A DNA stretch of 64,000 nt from Hevea brasiliensis (Eukaryota > Streptophyta > Magnoliopsida > Malpighiales > Euphorbiaceae), in contig NC_079493.1 of NCBI RefSeq assembly GCF_030052815.1, forward strand, positions 127,847,894-127,911,893, read 5' to 3'. A model generated the notes under the pieces. That model saw only the letters and a list, made by a program, of their open reading frames with translations. It was not told where the DNA came from and did no database searches. Below are positions 24,501 to 36,410 of the stretch, in pieces (position 1 is the stretch's first letter; every line of letters starts with the position of its first letter). The translations under genes were made by a program, and so were the position numbers.

Positions 24501-24664
24501 AACCTTAAATGAATAATACTTTTGATAAATGGCTTAAACAAATTGTATTTCATAAATTATATGCAAAAGTATGATATAAATTAATTGAGGAATATTAGAG
24601 TGTGCCGGTACACCGTGTGGCATTACTTACTCGGGTATACTGTACACGGGTAAGGGGTGTCACA
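21565..24664 (+). repeat. 3' LTR of element C (full length)
   Basis: A 3100-bp LTR, TGTAACACCC to GGGTGTCACA. The start carries the dyad motif GTTCCGGTGACCGG and GTCCGGAC (21603-21629), shared with families B and F. The middle (22800-23750) has blocks such as ACCATGCCCAAAA also seen in F. No ORF in it resembles a protein; the open frames at 22814-23758 are chance. The last 489 bp match the 5' LTR. Confidence 0.9.
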
Positions 24665-24933
24665 CATCTATACAATTCAAGTGTATCACCCGTGTACTTT
24701 ATATCAGCAGCAATTCTTAGTCTTTTGACCTTTCCAAGCTTCCCTTTGCAATCCTATGCTCTATGACTTCACCAAAACACCTGAAATGAAGCAGAAAACA
24801 TGGAATTAAGAGCTTGACAATAAAAATTACAAAAACTAATGAAATCAACTACTATGCATGAGATTACTTACCTAAATGCCATGAGATAGTATACAAATGT
24901 GCTTAAAAACATCTATACAATTTAAGTGTATCA
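24665..24933 (-). repeat. Athila-like LTR starts in tandem
   Basis: Reading leftward, an LTR start TGATACACTT at 24933 runs for 245 bp to 24689. A second identical-looking start TGATACACTT at 24688 then follows and continues, through element C, as the LTR at 16073-14462. The outer 245 bp match 15849-16073. So one Athila LTR sits inside, or was joined to, the first 245 bp of another. The right boundary (24934) abuts the chromodomain end of element D. Confidence 0.75.
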
Positions 24934-26102
24934 CAATCTCTGAAGAATTGTGAGTGTTGTCTCCTCATGTCCTCCTCACGTTCCCATATAGTCTCCTAGC
25001 GTGAATGATGGTTCCACAGCACTTTGACCAATGGTATCCGCTTGTTCCTCAGCTGTTTCACCTCATGTGCCAAGATTCTTATGGGTTCTTCATCATATGT
25101 CAGGTCTGGATTTACCTCAATCTCTTCTACTGACAAGATGTGGGAGGGGTCTGATCTATACCTCCTTAGCATGGAAACATGGAAGACATTATGGATCTTC
25201 TCTAACTCCGGAGGTAAGGCAAGTCTGTATGCTAGCGGACTACTCTTTCCAAAACCTCATGTGGCCCGATAAAGCGAGGACTTAGTTTCCCCTTTCTGCC
25301 AAACCTCATAATTTTCTTCTAGGGGGAAACTTTAAGGAATACCTTGTCACCCACAGAGTACTCAATATCTCTTCTTTTTAGATCTATGTAGGACTTCTGT
25401 CTGTCCGATGCAGCCTTGAGTCTGTCCCAAATAATCTTAATCTTCTGCTCAATCTACTGTATAATTTTTGGGCTAATCAACTTCCTTTTGCCCACTTCAT
25501 CCCAACACAAGAGAGTTCTACACTTTCTGCCATAAAGTTCTTCATATGGAGGCATCCCAATACTTGATTGATAGCTGTTGCTATAGGCAAATTCAATCAA
25601 AGGCAAATGTGTGTCCTAACTACCTTCAAACTCAATCACATAAGCCAGAAGCATGTCCTCCAAAATCTAGATGATTCTTTCAGACTGGCCATCTGTCTAT
25701 GGATGGAATACTATACTAAAGTTCAATCTAATTCCTAGGGCTTTTTGAAGACTACCCTAGAGTCTATAAGTGAACCTTGGATCTCTATCTGATACAATGG
25801 ACACTGGCACTCCATGCAACCTCACCACTTCATCAATGTATAGTTTAGCCAATCTTTCTAGACTATAGTCCATCCTCACTGGAAGAAAGTGTGCATCCTT
25901 AGTCAATCTGTCCACAATAACCCAAACTGCATCATGGTTTTTCTGTGCCTGCAGAAGTTTCATCACGAAGTCCATAGTAATCCGTTCCCATTTCCACTCG
26001 AGAATTGGCAAAGGTTGTATTAACCCTGCTGGCACTTGGTGTTCTGCCTTTACTTGCTGACAAGTTAGGCATTTGGCTACATATTCAGTTATATCTTTCT
26101 TC
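24934..26102 (-). pseudogene. pol of element D: integrase core to chromodomain
   Basis: Minus strand, reading leftward. KCLTCQQVKAEHQ (integrase zinc-finger Cys pair), WERITMDFVMKL (first catalytic Asp), IVSDRDPRF (second Asp), then in broken frames the GQSER-type Glu region and integrase tail. Last comes a chromodomain with NVFHVSML and REEDMRRQ ending at 24934. Several in-frame stops lie between 25440 and 25740. The 3' LTR that should follow is missing because the Athila LTR begins here. This is a different copy from C, in opposite orientation. Confidence 0.88.
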
Positions 26103-26107
26103 ATACC

Positions 26108-27857
26108 TATAACACCCCTGATTTTTTTATATATTATTATTGGGCTTCGTGTAGGTATCCTCAATTCGCGGAAATTCGACAGTTGTCCGGATCTGTGAAT
26201 TTCCGGCCAGACAGACCAACTACAGGAAAAGTCTCCGAATTGGATCGAGATTTTGGCTACCCCACCATTGTTAGGCATCCCGAGCACGTTCCCGAAGTCG
26301 GAATCGGCAAAGGTAAATCCGAACCTTGCTTTTTCATAATTTTCTAGTGCTTAAATAGGATTAAAAATTCATAAAATATTCGTGGTAGCTTAGAAAATTA
26401 CGATTCTTTTTGCAATAGCTTAGTAATATTTCTAAAGACCGCGGGGCAGAGTTTTATAATTTTTAGAGCTTATTTGAGCAGTTTTTGCAAAAATGATCAA
26501 TTATAAGCACTAAATAGAAAATATACATATTGTGATGGAGGATTGATTTGATGGGCGGGAGAGTGTGTGATGTGATTGAGTTGTGGATATATGGATTGTG
26601 GATATAGAAGTGTGTTTTGAGCCCTTTTACAGGTTGGGTAGGTCCTAGGTATAAGGGAGACTCTGCCGGATTTTCGGCATGACTTAGGACGTATTGGGTC
26701 TTTTCTTGATTTGTATTGAGTCATTTGTATTAAATGATTGTAATAAAATTGTCAGTGAGCAGACGACCTTCTTCCTCCGCCCAGCCGCCTCAGTGACCAC
26801 CGTCAAGTCTATGAGTAAAATATTAATTTTAATTGTAATTTTGATATTATTATATGTTCAGTATGCCCATGCATCACTTATATGCCTATATTATATAGTT
26901 AAACTCTAGGCACGACTTATGTTGCATTCATAACTGTTAACGTGCCATGAATGTTGTTGTGGTAATTTGGAGCAGTGTGCGTGCGTTGGTATGCGTGTGA
27001 TGTGGTGTGGACTATGGACAGGACGGGTAGTCACGGCTTGAGTTCTTCGCTGGGACCCGATCCTTCGAGGGGTAGTCATGGCTTGAGTTCTTTGCTGGGA
27101 CCCTCGATTTGGTTTATTAAGCGAAAGTCCGCTTGAGTTCTTATTTGGCACCGAGTTGGATTTAAGAGAGCTGTATAGGGGATCAGCTCCCATATGTTAT
27201 GATTGATGCTACAGGGTGCGTGAGTGCTCCAAATTACCTTTTTGATGTTATGATGTGAAAATGATGTTGATGTTGCATTTCACTCTCAGGTGCATTAGTT
27301 TTAGATAGTTATAGAGATTCTGGTTAAAAGTGATATTTTACTCTCTGAGTCGAACGCTCACTCCTGTTCAATATTTTTTTCAGGCTACAGGAGGATTTTA
27401 TTTTTGGTTAACCTGCTTTTCTCCTTCGCAGGTTGTTTATCAATATTTGTGTAATTTTATTTACTCCTAGAATTTCCGCATGTGTTAGAAGTATTTATTT
27501 GATTATGGTCTGTAATATTATTATCATGTTGGACCTGTAAACGTATAATGATATGTATGTTTGATGGATTGGATGAGGGAGCTGAGCTCCCATTTATTTT
27601 TATGAGGATATGAGTATGTGGAGGGTGAGCTGAGCTCCCCAATTGAGTATTTATTATGTTTACAGGTCGGGTGAGTCGAAAACTCCCCGTTGGAAAGTCC
27701 ATTTTATGGCCGGACTCTGTCCGTTTGGTTTCTTGAAATTGGGCCCAAATGGGCCTTAGAGTTGGGTTAATGAACAGTTAGGCTTACTACGGGCCTCGGG
27801 GGCTTTAGGCTGGCCCAGGTCCTAGTGCCGGTCTGGCCCATAGGTTGGGTCGTGACA
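26108..27857 (+). mobile_element. Solo LTR E (Ty3/Gypsy type) in integrase of element D
   Basis: A 1750-bp unit starting TATAACACCCC (a TG start altered to TA) and ending GGTCGTGACA. It is flanked by perfect ATACC duplications (26103-26107 and 27858-27862). Removing it restores the integrase reading across YYWWMGM to KKDITEYV. It contains two imperfect copies of a segment with CTTGAGTTCTT (about 27028-27110) and palindromes around GGAGCTGAGCTCC (27578-27590, 27628-27637). No coding region. It arose by LTR-LTR recombination of a full element (established mechanism). Confidence 0.92.
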
Positions 27858-27862
27858 ATACC

Positions 27863-28490
27863 CATCCACCAATAGTACTCTTTAACAGTTCTATACATTT
27901 TGTTCCCCTAGGGTGCATAGCAAATGAAAAGTCATGTGCTTCCTTTAAAATGATTTTCCTCAATTTAACATCATTTGGAATGCACATTCTACCCTGGTAT
28001 AGCAACAAGCCCTCATCATTCACTGAAAAATCTGGCTTCTTGACATCCCAAGCCTCTTCCACCAATTTCAAGCGCTTCTCATCTCTTTGAGCTGTTAACT
28101 TGATTTGTTTAATCAGTAGTGGTTTCACCTGCCAAGTAGCTACCATTTTTTCATTATCATCTATCTCCAAATTTGCATCTAAAGCCCTCAAGTCATGCAC
28201 CATGGACAGAGATGATACTTTCGAACTAGCTATGGTGTTGCGACTTAAGGCATCTACTACCACATTTGCTTTCCTAGGCTGATAATCTATCAGGCAATCA
28301 TAGTCTTTTATCAGCTCTAACCACCTCCTCTGCCTCAAATTCAACTCCTTCTATGTGCCCAAATATTTCAAGCTCTTGTGATTTGTGTAGATGTAACACT
28401 TCTCCCCATATAAGTAGTATCTCCAGATCTTCAGAGCAAATATAATGGCTGCTAGCTCTAAGAAATGTGTAGGATAGTTCCTCTCATGTG
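27863..28490 (-). pseudogene. pol of element D: RNase H end and integrase N-terminus
   Basis: Minus strand from 28490. RNase H motifs with TH-type [13 protein letters not shown], then the line RRWLELIKDYD and KANVVVDALSR, and the chromovirus linker (LLLYQGRMCIPND, ILKEAHDFSFAMHPRGTKC). The integrase zinc finger His pair is here and its Cys pair is beyond solo LTR E. The frame runs open from 28344 across the junction into E, so the apparent C-terminal WVLSRPN tail is LTR sequence. Confidence 0.88.
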
Positions 28491-28495
28491 GTTTA

Positions 28496-30539
28496 TGTTA
28501 GTAGTATGCCCTAGAGCATATCATTTAGTATGTATCTTGCACATATTTTATTAATAAAAGGCAATTTCACTTTTTCGTTTACATAATGTATTTATATGTA
28601 ATAGAAAAGATCCATTGATATTTTGTTAGAAATTCTATTCTTACGTTGTTAAGAATATGAGTGACAGTATTTCTAGCACAAAGTATCATAAATTGGCTCA
28701 TAATAGAGGATACTTCACAATAAAAACATGACTTATCCAAAAAGATTGTAATCATATTTGTTACCAAGGTACTTATATGAGATATAAATAAGATGGAATG
28801 GTGAGTCTCATGCCATATAACAAATATGATAGGCACTTATACATGATAAGAAGGCCAAACCAGTGACGCATATGACAAGCACATGGAGTTTACTCTTGTC
28901 AATGCATTGTCATATATCATATCAGTGCATATAATCTTTAGACCTGAGATAACATAGTTATCTTATATATAGGTGGTTTGAGTTTGATACTGCTTTCATA
29001 CTTGTACTGTGTATGGGTATATGGGCATGTGTTGGCTTCTACTAGTTATATATGGAGGTAGGTGTTGATCAAGATGGAATCTATTACCCTAAGTAAATAG
29101 GGATAAAATCCTATGTTCATTTAATTGTTCTTGACATTTCAAGTTCCTAGCCAGGATAGACAGATTTAGTCAGAAAAGAGTTTTTGACAAGAAAATCTAA
29201 TTAATCAAGAACTGGAATTAAAAGAGAACATAATATTCATAGCAAATGGGGTTTGACATAAACCATGACTCCAGTTCGAATTGGGATTTTGTAGCAGAGA
29301 GATTCGAGTGCATGGTAACATATGATTAAAGGTTCATTTAAGGTATTCCTTGTTACTGATTTGGTGGCCATGGCACGCTATGCTAGGTGTCAACCATGGT
29401 CTATGACATGCCTAAAATGATTTAGAGAAATCATTTATGGTAAGAAAGAGTTCTGATGATATTAAGAGTTAATGTCATATCTCATTACTAATTAGTGATG
29501 AGCCTAGTGAGTCACACACATACACAAAATAATCACCAACTAAAATGTGATTTAATTGATTAATTAAAGAGTTTAATTGATTAATTAAATAGGTTTGGTT
29601 TGCAATAAGATTGCAAAGTCCCTAGCATGACTTGAAACCAAATTTAGGTCATTGGATGTATAGTATAAGTTAAATTTATATTTAAAGTGTTTAAATATAA
29701 ATTTAATTATGAGAAATTAATTAATAGAAATTAATTAATTAATTTATATTTGATATAAATTGATTTGAAGAGGAGAAATAATTATTTTGGGTTGAGAACT
29801 CAAAATTACAACATAAGGGTAATTTGGTCATTTCACATGGTGACATGTGGCACCATGAGATGGTGACACATGGCATCATAGTTTGTCATTTGTCTTCCTA
29901 TCATGCAAGTTGATCAAAGTCAAGATTAAGTCTAGCTTTGACACTTAGCTTAATGTGATTAAGTCAATTAAAAATAAGATGCAATGTGGTGGTGACATGT
30001 GGCATAGAGTTTAAGTGATTACTTGACCTAATTATATAAAGTGATGTTATAAGAAAATAAAATCAGCCAACACTATTATATTCTCTCAAAGGTGGTGGCA
30101 CCTTTCTTCTCCCTCTCCTCTTCATCTTTTCTTATCAATTCAAAGAGAATTATCCAAATTCTTTCTCTTTGAATTAAAATTACTAGAATGATCTTGGTGT
30201 GGACAAACTAGAGGGGGGGCTGCCCATTTGTGATCTTGGTGTGGACAAACTAGAGGACAACACTTGGGGTCCTAGGTACTTCCTAAAGGTGCCAAACACA
30301 TCCATAGTGCATCAAAGAGGTTAGTGCTCTAACTCCTCTTTTAAACTAGGGTTTAAATGAATTAATTTGTTAATTCACAATCATGAATGGCAAACATAGA
30401 TCCTAATACATATTAAAAGTGTTTTAATATGCAATTGAGCATTGAAATTAATTAGGCACATAAGAGATGTGGTATGATGCATGTAACTTTTTTGAAATTC
30501 AATGCTCTAATGAACAACTTTCATGCTTCCGCTCCTTCA
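28496..30539 (+). mobile_element. Solo Copia LTR (family A) in RNase H of element D
   Basis: A 2044-bp LTR starting TGTTAGTAG and ending CTCCTTCA, homologous over its length to 450-2562 but in the opposite orientation. Perfect GTTTA duplications (28491-28495, 30540-30544). Excision restores the RNase H line ending [17 protein letters not shown]-like TTATATAAAG is at 30032-30041. Near 30190-30255 a segment with GATCTTGGTGTGGACAAACT is tandemly duplicated. Confidence 0.94.
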
Positions 30540-30544
30540 GTTTA

Positions 30545-32199
30545 AGCTGGCATGAAGCATAAGCAATAATATTTCTATCTTGCATCAGCACACAGCCTAA
30601 ACCATTATGAGACTGTATATGGTATACTCTTTACCTAGAGTAGGTAAAGTTCGGACTGGAGCTTTAGTTAAACATCTCTTTAACTTATCAAAGCTTTCCT
30701 GACATCTGTCAGTCTACTAAAATTTCACATCTTGCCGAAGCAACTTGGTCAGTGGAGATGCTAGCATGGAAAATCCCTTCACAAAACAATGGTAGTACCT
30801 AGCCAACCCAAGAAAACTGCAAACTTCAGTGACATTTCTAGGCGGCTTCTAATTCAGAATAGCTTCTACTTTGCTGAGATCCACCTTGATACCCTTAGTT
30901 GATACTATATGCCCTAAAAAGGCAATTTCCTTCAGCTAAAACTCACATTTCGACAGTTTGGCATACAACTGTTTCTCCCTTAAAGTCTGCAGTACTATCC
31001 TCAGGTGCTTGTCATGCTCCTCTACATTCTTCGAATACACCAAAATGTCATCAATGAACACCACAACAAATTGATCTAGATATGGCCTCAAGAAAGTGTT
31101 CATCATGGCCATAAAAGCAGCTAGAGCATTAGTTAACCCGAATTGCATTACTAAGAACTCGTAGTGGCCATAGCGAGTCCTAAAGGCAAATTTTGGGATA
31201 CTCTACTCCTGCACCCTCAATTGATAGTATCCCGATCTTAAGTCAATTTTGGAGAATACAGCTGCATCTTTAAACTGATCAAACAGATCATCAATCCTTG
31301 GCAGAGGATATCTATTCTTTATAGTCACCTTATTCAACTGTCTGTAGTCGATGCACAGATGGAGAGTACCATCCTTCTTCTTGACAAACAAAACTGTTCC
31401 TCCCCAAGGTGACATGTCTACTAGGGAGAATGAAGCCCTTATCAAGTAACTCCTGCAACTGCACCTTCAACTCCTTTAACTCTGCAGGTGCCATTCAATA
31501 TGGAGTGATGGAAATTGGTTCTACACTAGGCATAACCTCAATTTCAAATTGCACTTCTCTTTCTGGAGGTAATCCTGGCAATTCTTCAGGAAAAATGTCT
31601 AGAAAGTCACATATAGTAGAGATATCCTTCAGACTTGGACTCCCCACTTGGGTGTCTATCACATGGGCTAGGTAAGCTTCACACCCTTTTTGGATCATCT
31701 TTCTAGCAAGTGCAGCCAAAATGAGATTTGATGGCAATAACTACCTCTCCCCTTATATTACTACATCTGTGTACTCGGGAAGACCAAAAATTATTATTTT
31801 CAGTCTACAATCAATCATAGCATGATGCCTGACTAGCCAATCCATGCCTAAAATGATATCATAATCTCTGAAGGGAATTTCAATCAAATCAGATATGAAT
31901 GTATGTCCTTGGATCACCAATGGACAATTCTTATATAATCGATTCACCCTGACATCCTAGCCTAATGGACTAGTCACTAGCACATCAAAGTCCATTTTCA
32001 AGTAAGGAATAGTGGCAGAACAAACAATGCTAGCACTAACATACGAGTGTGTGGAGCCAAGATTAAACAACACATAAACAGCTTCTTCAAAGATAGAGAA
32101 AATACCAGCAACTACATCAGAATTCTCGGCCTTTTCTCTTTGGCGCATTGTATATACTCTAGCTGGTGCACCACTCGGCTCTGGCTGTTTTACTATGCC
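30545..32199 (-). pseudogene. pol of element D: protease, RT, start of RNase H
   Basis: Minus strand from 32148. Protease: FNLGSTHSYVS, where Asn sits in place of the active-site Asp; then [74 protein letters not shown] (about 31040-31065). Frame breaks lie near 31740, 31440, 31200 and 30935. The gag and 5' LTR are missing because element F begins at 32200. Confidence 0.88.
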
Positions 32200-35100
32200 T
32201 GTAACACCCCTATTGCTATAGCCTGGTATATTTCATTGTTCCGGTGACCGGTGTCGGTCCGGACAATTAAGGGGATTAGAACCATACTTAAGACAACTTG
32301 AGAAGCCATAAACACAAATAATTAGTAATATTTAATTAGTTAACTATAAATAAGAAAAATAGAACATAAGAAGTTAAACGAGCCGAGAGTCACAGCGATG
32401 AATGACCTCCTCGGGAACGACTGCGAAGTCATTTTAAACTCAAATTTCGAACCGTAAAAAGTGACGCTGCAGTTCTTAGGACCCTTATAAACACAGTGAA
32501 AAAGAGAAAATCATGAAAAAGAACTGTTAAGCCAGTCAAATAATTAGGTTAGGGAGCCGAAAGAAATATTGGATTATTTGCAAACCGGGTTGAACCGGCG
32601 AAGGGCAATTTGGTCAATTGACCCCGAGAGCTGACTCCTGACCTAACTGTCAAATAAAATCAGTGAAAAGAAAATTTTGGAATCGAGAATTAAATTAAAG
32701 AACTAATAGAAAAAAATAAATAGAAAAAAAAAAGAAAAGAAAGAAGTTAGAAAAGTCAAAGGTGATGACATCATGAATGATGTCATAAAAGATTAATTAA
32801 ATTATTTTTATAATTTGAGAATTTTGGTCTTCAAAAAGGGATAAAAACATAAAAGAAAAGAAAAAAAAATCATTCTTCTTCTTCAAAAACATGTATCTCT
32901 CCTCTCTCTCTCTTTTCTCCTTAGTTTTCTCCATAACCATGAAATTCAAGCTTTCAAAGCTTGAATCAACCCCATAAATTCCCCAAAAATTCTACTAAAT
33001 TATGATTAAACTTTGGTTGGGCTACTAGAAGAGGAGATTGAAGAAGCAAGAAAGAAGAAAAAGGAGAAGAAAATTAGTGATTGGAAAATCAAACAAAGGT
33101 TAGTATATAAATTTGAATTCTTTTACTAAATTTCTATGTTCTTAGTTTAATTAACTTAGAAAGTAACTTAAAATGAAACAAAAATAATTATGAGGGATCA
33201 AAGCTGAATTTAGGCTAGCTAGGGTTTGATGTGTGTGCATGAATTTGATGGACTTTAAGGTGTATATGAGCTTGATAGAGTTAAAGAAGCATGTATATAG
33301 GCATTGAATTGGTTAAATGAAACAATTAAGTGAGATTAGGGTTAGGAGGCTACGGTTTGTGAACCAAATTTTGGAGAAATGCTTAAATGATGACTTTGGT
33401 CTATTATGAGATGAAAAATGGTCAATAATGACCAAAAGAGATGTGTGGGAATTGTTGGAATGAAAACCAAATTCGTAGGTCATGCTGCTGGCAGCATGAC
33501 CAAACCTACTTTGAAGGACCAAAACGGGAATTTTACAAGCCCAATTGATATGCCACCAATTGGGGATGAAAATAGACATAAAAGGACACAATTTTCATTA
33601 AGGAACCATGCCCAAAAACTGACCAAAACTGGGTGAACCAATTGACCAAAGTGAAATGAGAGCAGGCTGCCACTACACCAAACTGACCAAATGAACAGTA
33701 ACTATTCATTTGGTCATAACTCGAGTTAGGAAGGTCAAAATGACCTGAAATTTTACCAGAAATTAGATATGATATAGATCTAAAACTTTCATGAAGAACA
33801 CTGACCCAAATTATGCCATTAACCCATTCAAATCATTGAACAAAGTTGAGTTACTGTACCTGTGATTCTTCAGAATTGCCATTGAGCAGTAATGTTTGAA
33901 GGGCTATAACTCTCTCTAGGAAACTCAGATTTAGGTGATTCTTGAACCGATGGAAACCTAAGACATAGTAGAACATTTCATATGAAGAAAGTTAGACCAA
34001 ATTATGAACTTAACTTGATCAAATTACTGAACAAAGTTGGACCAAAAATCTGCCAGAACCAAAATACCAGTATGAACAGTGCACGTGAACAGTAATTGTA
34101 TTTTGGCCATAACTTGAGCTACAAAACTCCGATTGGGGTGATCCAAAAATTAGAATACACTTAAGACAATAAGGAACATTTTCTATGAAGGAAGTTTTGC
34201 CAAATTCCAACAGTAGATTGACCAATGGAACAGTGTAACTTCGGAGCACCAAAACCGAAAATTGGCAATTTTGCCAAAATGACTTAAGCTTGGAGAAAAT
34301 GACCAAAACCAACAAGTTTAATGACCAAAATGTGGTATGTGGGTGAAGTTGGAGTTCCCATACCTATTAAGCCTTAGAGAGTCAACTATTTGACTTGAAT
34401 AGTGTAGTGAATAGTAACCCGAAACACAAAAATTTCAAGAACGTCAAAATTAGCACGTTAGAGCTAGGTAAAAGTGAAGTTAAATTTATTTTTGGATTTA
34501 TGTTAAATTATGGTACTGAAACACTATAAAATTGTGTGTTTCAGTAGAAAAGAATACCGGGACAAAACCCGAGGAGTCGAGTCAAGGCCAACAGGCGACT
34601 CGCTTGAGGTTTGTGCACAACTAACTCTTTTGTTATTTTTCAATTCCAAATTGATTTGAAATAAATTTATTGTATGATTTATGATTTTTTTTGTGTGAGA
34701 ATTTTAACTTATTGAATGAAATTGTATAATTTGAATACAAATTTTCAAATGCATTTAAGGAATTATTGCATTGTTTTGAGGATTGTAAATTTTAAGTTTG
34801 ATGTGTTGCCAACCTTGAGCATGAATTTATGATGATTAAAAATGTTGATTTGTAAATGCTTTGTAAATAGAAATTTTTTTGAATATGATTTGAAACCACA
34901 GTTGACATGACAAAATATGTTGTGAATTCTTATTAGCTTGTCTAGTGAGATAACTCCTCCACTTGATGGGGCAAGTTTCTTCCTCTCTGGCTTGCCAGTT
35001 GGGGAATGATGTGAATGAGTACTCATATATACTAGCTAGTCTTTGTTTCTCCCTTTTAGCCTCGGTTATTGGGAGTATGTGAAATGTCGTGGTGTACAAC

Positions 35101-36132
35101 ACGGCATCTATTCGAATTTTGGGTCATGGGTTCGACTGTGTGTATTGTTGGCAACGCCCTTTAAATTATGCATGATTTGATAAATTGTGATTGAAATAAA
35201 TAATTTGTCAATGATTCAAAAATTTTTGCATTGTCTCGGAATTTAAAAGAAATGTAAATAAATAGTTACTATTTGATCAAAATGTTATTGGAATGAATAA
35301 TTTGCATGAATGAAAATGTTGATTTCTGAAGGTCATGGATTTTGAAGAATTTTGAAATTTTAAAATTCTATTTGTTATAATTGTCAAGCATAAATTGTAT
35401 TAAGTTTTAAATTGTTAGTTTGTGTACCACTGAGTTCACTACTCAGCGATAGCTTGTTATGCTGTCGCAGATATAGAGACTAGAGGAGCAGCAGATTGAG
35501 CTGCTGAGGATAGGGGAGCTACCTGCTAGAAGTTATCGGGTATAATTTTATACCCTGACTATAAATATTCATTTTGATGTATGTATTGCACGTAATTATA
35601 TGGACATGTAAAATCGGTCTTGAGCAGCTTGTATAAAGTTTGTATAAAGTTGTAATAAATTTTAGTTTGGATTTTCTTAATGTAAATTTCTTGTAATGAT
35701 GTATCTAAATTGTTTTGTTTCTAAGGAAATATGAATGATATTGATTGACAGTATTTTGAGAATTATTGAACTTGTGAATTTGAGAAATTGGTTGAGATTG
35801 AGTATGAATTTGAAGCAGTGGTTAGAAAATTATTGGAAGTGCTTTTATTTCAGGTATTTGAAGAACTAGTTTCTCAAAATACAGAGGGAACTCTGTCAAA
35901 ATTTTTATAAAATTTGCGTAAAAACAAAATGGACCAAAAATATTAACTAGATTTACTTTTAATCATATGTTTTAAATACCTATTGGAAAATGCTCACCAC
36001 TTATCAAAAATAAGAAAATTGTTTTAAAATCCCTTGTAGGGTACTTAATGAGTTATCGGTAGGTGAAGTTCGGTAATTCATTAGGTATTCTACGGGATCA
36101 TGTTATACCTTACAGAGGGGTAAGGTGTGACA
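32200..36132 (+). repeat. 5' LTR of element F (full length)
   Basis: 3933 bp, TGTAACACCCC to GGTGTGACA. It carries the dyad motif at 32238-32264 and the TTAAACGAGCCG block (about 32379-32391). A perfect 11-bp inverted repeat, GGTCATGCTGC / GCAGCATGACC, sits at 33478-33501 and differs in the 3' LTR. No protein-like ORF. The chance frames at 34763-35102 recur in the 3' LTR simply because the LTRs are copies. Confidence 0.92.
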
Positions 36133-36140
36133 TGTTTTAG

Positions 36141-36152
36141 TGTTATCAGAGC
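36141..36152 (+). promoter_or_regulatory. Primer-binding site of element F (initiator tRNA-Met)
   Basis: TGTTATCAGAGC, one mismatch from TGGTATCAGAGC, eight bases after the LTR end at 36132. Confidence 0.85.
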
Positions 36153-36330
36153 AAGTTTTTGAAGTACATTTTAAATTGTGAATTTGTGTCTTTCCTTGTT
36201 AAGTACAACTGCTCAATGTCCATAATTGTTACATACCGTGCATTACATCATGAATATGAACTAACGGGGAGAAATCTCCTTATGTTGGGTGTACAGGAAA
36301 TTGAAAAAAAAAAAAATCCTGTGAATAGAT

Positions 36331-36405
36331 ATGGACAAGAGGGATAAAATTGTAGAGCAGTTTGATACAGCTAATGTACAAAGAGAGACCCCAGTTTCAC
36401 AGAGC
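36331..36405 (+). pseudogene. gag N-terminus of element F
   Basis: ATG at 36331 starts MDKRDKIVEQFDTANVQRE and is open to the target-site duplication of solo LTR G (36406). The reading frame that continues to 36564 is LTR sequence, not gag. After G the gag resumes at 39395 with VGGPTAPIPP. As in element B, the large capsid domain is absent. Confidence 0.75.
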
Positions 36406-36410
36406 GTTGG

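Larger units (their letters stand above)
16074..24664 (+). mobile_element. Chromovirus element C (Tekay-like Ty3/Gypsy), nested in Athila LTR
   Basis: Order: altered 5' LTR, Met PBS, gag, protease-RT-RNase H-integrase-chromodomain, PPT, 3' LTR (3.1 kb). Perfect 5-bp target duplication CATCT (16069-16073, 24665-24669). The shared 489 bp of the two LTRs differ at only three positions by eye, so insertion was recent on the scale of this region. Despite that, gag and pol have many frameshifts and stops, so the copied RNA may already have been defective. The chromodomain and about 3-kb LTR fit the Tekay/Del lineage (moderately sure). Confidence 0.9.

Noticed and set aside
34763..35102. Overlapping minus-strand ORFs, repeated at 44721-45060
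   Set aside because: They lie in the two LTRs of element F; the similarity is due to LTR duplication and the proteins resemble nothing.
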